Shown in pieces: positions 34,601 through 35,535 of a stretch of 35,535 bases of DNA. A program made the position numbers and the translations under genes. Under the pieces are notes generated by a model. It worked only from the letters and a program-made list of their open reading frames with translations. It was not told the DNA's origin and ran no database searches. Position 1 is the first letter of the stretch. Each line of letters opens with the position of its first letter. The stretch comes from a virus: IMG/VR virus record IMGVR_UViG_3300030430_002702, positions 1 through 35,535 of that record; one strand, written 5' to 3'.

Positions 34601-35535
34601 TCGCGCAAATACAAAAGGTCGCCGGTTCCTTGAACTTCAAGTTCACCTGCTGGTGACGTAGTGCCGATGCCGACTTTTCCACCGTTCGTCGCTAAACTAA
34701 AGTCAATGGCAGCGTTGCTGCTATTAAAGCGATTGATGTTGCCATCGCCCGGATTGATTTCAAGACGGTTCCCGCTGCTCTGATACATTCGGAGCTTGGG
34801 GGTGTTGCCCATCAAGGTGTCAATGTATCCGCTCCCTGATCCGCTAGGGGTCTCGATCTTGAAGTTAGTCGTGCTGATACCTTGGACCGTTACCCGCCCC
34901 GTATCGCGTGGGATGGTGATGACGTTTGTATCATCAGATAGAGTGCTATTGAAGGGATCGTGAACACCAATGTTTAGTGCGTTTGCGCTGCCGTCATAGT
35001 GAATGAATCCGCCGTTGAATGTCGCGCCTTCGGTTAGCCGGATCTTGCTTCCCTCTGCTTCGTTTGTTCCCGACTGAATTGAAAGGGTTGGAGTTGCCGT
35101 GGACAAAGTAATCTCACCCGCAAGCAACGTCCCGCTCGCATCGTTCTGGGTTCCGTTACCCAGCGCGATTGTTCCGTTGGCAGTGCGAGAAAGCGATGCC
35201 GTAGGGCTATCGATGCCTGCCCCGAGTGCAACGTATTGAGCAGATACTGCGTTAAGATGATAGCCCAGACCCACATTGGAGCCGTAAAGACGCTTGCCGG
35301 TGAAGTTAATGTATGTCCCCGCAGGAGCAAGTGTCAGGTTGCCGCTTTGGGTTCCAATAGTCGGGGTTTTTACTGTGCCCGCATGGATGGTTGCTTCCGT
35401 CCCACTAAAGATATCGTTTGAGTTCGAAGCGTTCGTCAAAAATGTAAACGCATCCGCACTGTCGTCGTAACCCATGAAGCCTCTCTTCGCGGCACCATCG
35501 TTATAAAAGAATTCTATGCCCCGATCTTTGCTATC
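31609..35535 (-). CDS. Repetitive tail-fibre-like protein, 5' end beyond the window (at least 1309 codons)
   Basis: The frame is open to the right edge; the Met at 35475 is internal, because DSKDRGIEFFYND before it matches an internal module. A module (KDRGIEF, GFMG, F(T)FL, FSGT) occurs at about 35365-35535 and again at about 32950-33120. Between them are seven copies of a VGIGTTSP-like turn with following hydrophobics. About four copies of a 60-70 aa unit (LxxHH, then LQSDDGSGG and YLTIDGS) follow near the C-terminus. There is no intramolecular chaperone end of the S74 type. This is the make-up of long, trimeric beta-rich appendages that contact the host. Confidence 0.85.
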   Translation of the reverse strand, partial: DSKDRGIEFFYNDGAAKRGFMGYDDSADAFTFLTNASNSNDIFSGTEATIHAGTVKTPTIGTQSGNLTLAPAGTYINFTGKRLYGSNVGLGYHLNAVSAQYVALGAGIDSPTASLSRTANGTIALGNGTQNDASGTLLAGEITLSTATPTLSIQSGTNEAEGSKIRLTEGATFNGGFIHYDGSANALNIGVHDPFNSTLSDDTNVITIPRDTGRVTVQGISTTNFKIETPSGSGSGYIDTLMGNTPKLRMYQSSGNRLEINPGDGNINRFNSSNAAIDFSLATNGGKVGIGTTSPAGELEVQGTGDLLYLRETGREAATITGQGNGSGSQMIFKTHSGSALSEAMRILPSGNVGINQTSPTAFLHVGGGVSDTYAKIGYYWTFASNRLSSSGALKLNAGSGEDIHLQENNTDRLVVKHTTGRVGIGTTSPSALLDVAGPIFAGTPQRLSLGGHQDTFTGSFSIISQNDHGDFSFASNLRVDSDRNFTTVNNHSTMAGGAMVIAGNGNSFGTNSIYFLSQPSGSTTAGTEVDEAGARMIIKNDGNVGIGTTSPAALLHLSHATAPTFRLSRTGTGQVWEQSIDSSGRLLIREAASEGGTQYTRVAIDDDGNVGIGTGGPTSLLHIEGATPTVNINGTSSTGPVVQLSGTFCSWTIENQYAGGANNDMFRIRNSALSADALVINRGNNKIGINNSNPSYNLDITGGIRWSGTSSALGNITFNDNVRALFGNGTDLQIYHSTHNQILAYNGDIRFSTDGTERLRIEDSTGLVRVFGDLQVDGTTTTVNSTTVTVDDPVLTLGGDTAPASDDNKDRGIEFRYYDGSAKVGFMGWDDSAGGFTFLKGATNSSEVFSGTAADLATGAISAGGHINLNDNQLQNVGVLQGTASGGLLIKHGDGNFAIVGNTSGKLDLRHAGSVKLETSSTGIEVTGGIVASDDVAVDTDTFFVDVSTDRVGINTSTPSFDLDINGDVRITDNKILRFGDGGDFQLHHNGTDSKIHNFTGDLTIANFADDKDIIFQSDDGSGGVHTYFFLDGNTGYTNFPDSKHLTFGTGHDFLIHHDSNHTYVEQNGTGHLHIRQNTNDKDILLQSDDGSGGIATYITIDGSQGFTTLQKKIRAEDTVRAEFGSDGDLVIEHTGSNAQIGNLTGDFTITQLAAGADIRLAANDGSGGQTDYLRLDGSAASGGDLYTVFPDRSHASFGDGRDLDLHHDSGNSYIANSTGHLYLRNSAYAKDIILQSDAGGAGLATYLTIDSSREEVVANKPLIQTPGTVEPANNGELGFRVINNTSIKLEYKGSDGTVRGTTLTLS

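Noticed and set aside
32612-35421. Plus-strand and offset minus-strand open frames within the fibre gene
   Set aside because: They are shadows of the long repetitive fibre frame and carry no coherent motif.
1-35535. tRNA, rRNA, insertion sequence, integrase or attachment site
   Set aside because: I saw no cloverleaf, transposase or integrase motif, nor terminal repeats; a covariance-model search would be decisive for tRNAs.

Overview
The window is part of the genome of an uncultured tailed double-stranded DNA bacteriophage, most likely a marine or aquatic phage of a Gram-negative host. The evidence is a complete large terminase, a likely small terminase, a phage replication module (SNF2-type helicase, Cas4/RecB-like nuclease, family A DNA polymerase, primase-helicase), a holin/amidase lysis cluster, and long repetitive tail-appendage genes of a style common in marine phages. 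No integrase, repressor, tRNA, RNA polymerase, portal or capsid gene is visible. The last two classes presumably lie outside the window. Host and morphology cannot be fixed from sequence alone. Base composition is roughly balanced.

Layout. (1) 1-14949, minus strand: large terminase, then a small basic protein, a 530-aa coiled-coil protein with an EF-hand loop, a 339-aa coiled-coil protein, and one giant open frame of at least 3360 codons that runs off the left edge. (2) 14950-14982: a 33-bp divergent junction. (3) 14983-24663, plus strand: HTH protein (likely small terminase), small unknown proteins, a nucleotide-metabolism-like protein, RuvC-like resolvase, SF2/SNF2-like helicase, Cas4-like Fe-S nuclease, a possible ssDNA-binding accessory protein, a small coiled coil, a strong terminator, DNA polymerase A and a primase-helicase. 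(4) 24596-27660, minus strand: a tightly overlapping run of small genes covering lysis (holin-like, coiled coil, possible overlapping spanin pair, second small membrane protein, amidase), a small metallopeptidase, three tiny basic proteins and a PD-(D/E)XK nuclease. (5) 27672-35535, minus strand: four virion genes, ending in a tail-fibre-like gene that is cut by the right edge.

If the genome is circular or circularly permuted, regions 5 and 4 (read right to left) and region 1 (leaving at the left edge) are two visible parts of one late, minus-strand set of structural, lysis and packaging genes. The plus-strand block between them is the early/middle replication block. The late and early blocks diverge at 14950-14982 and collide tail-to-tail at 24596-24663, where two coding regions overlap by 68 bp.

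The most unusual content is the giant virion-type protein with two tandemly duplicated, degenerate metallopeptidase-like segments (EExxH instead of HExxH), the perfect EF-hand loop in its neighbour, the dual-coding lysis region with a lipobox frame, and the perfect 13-bp inverted repeat with tandem -35-like hexamers between the terminase and structural genes.
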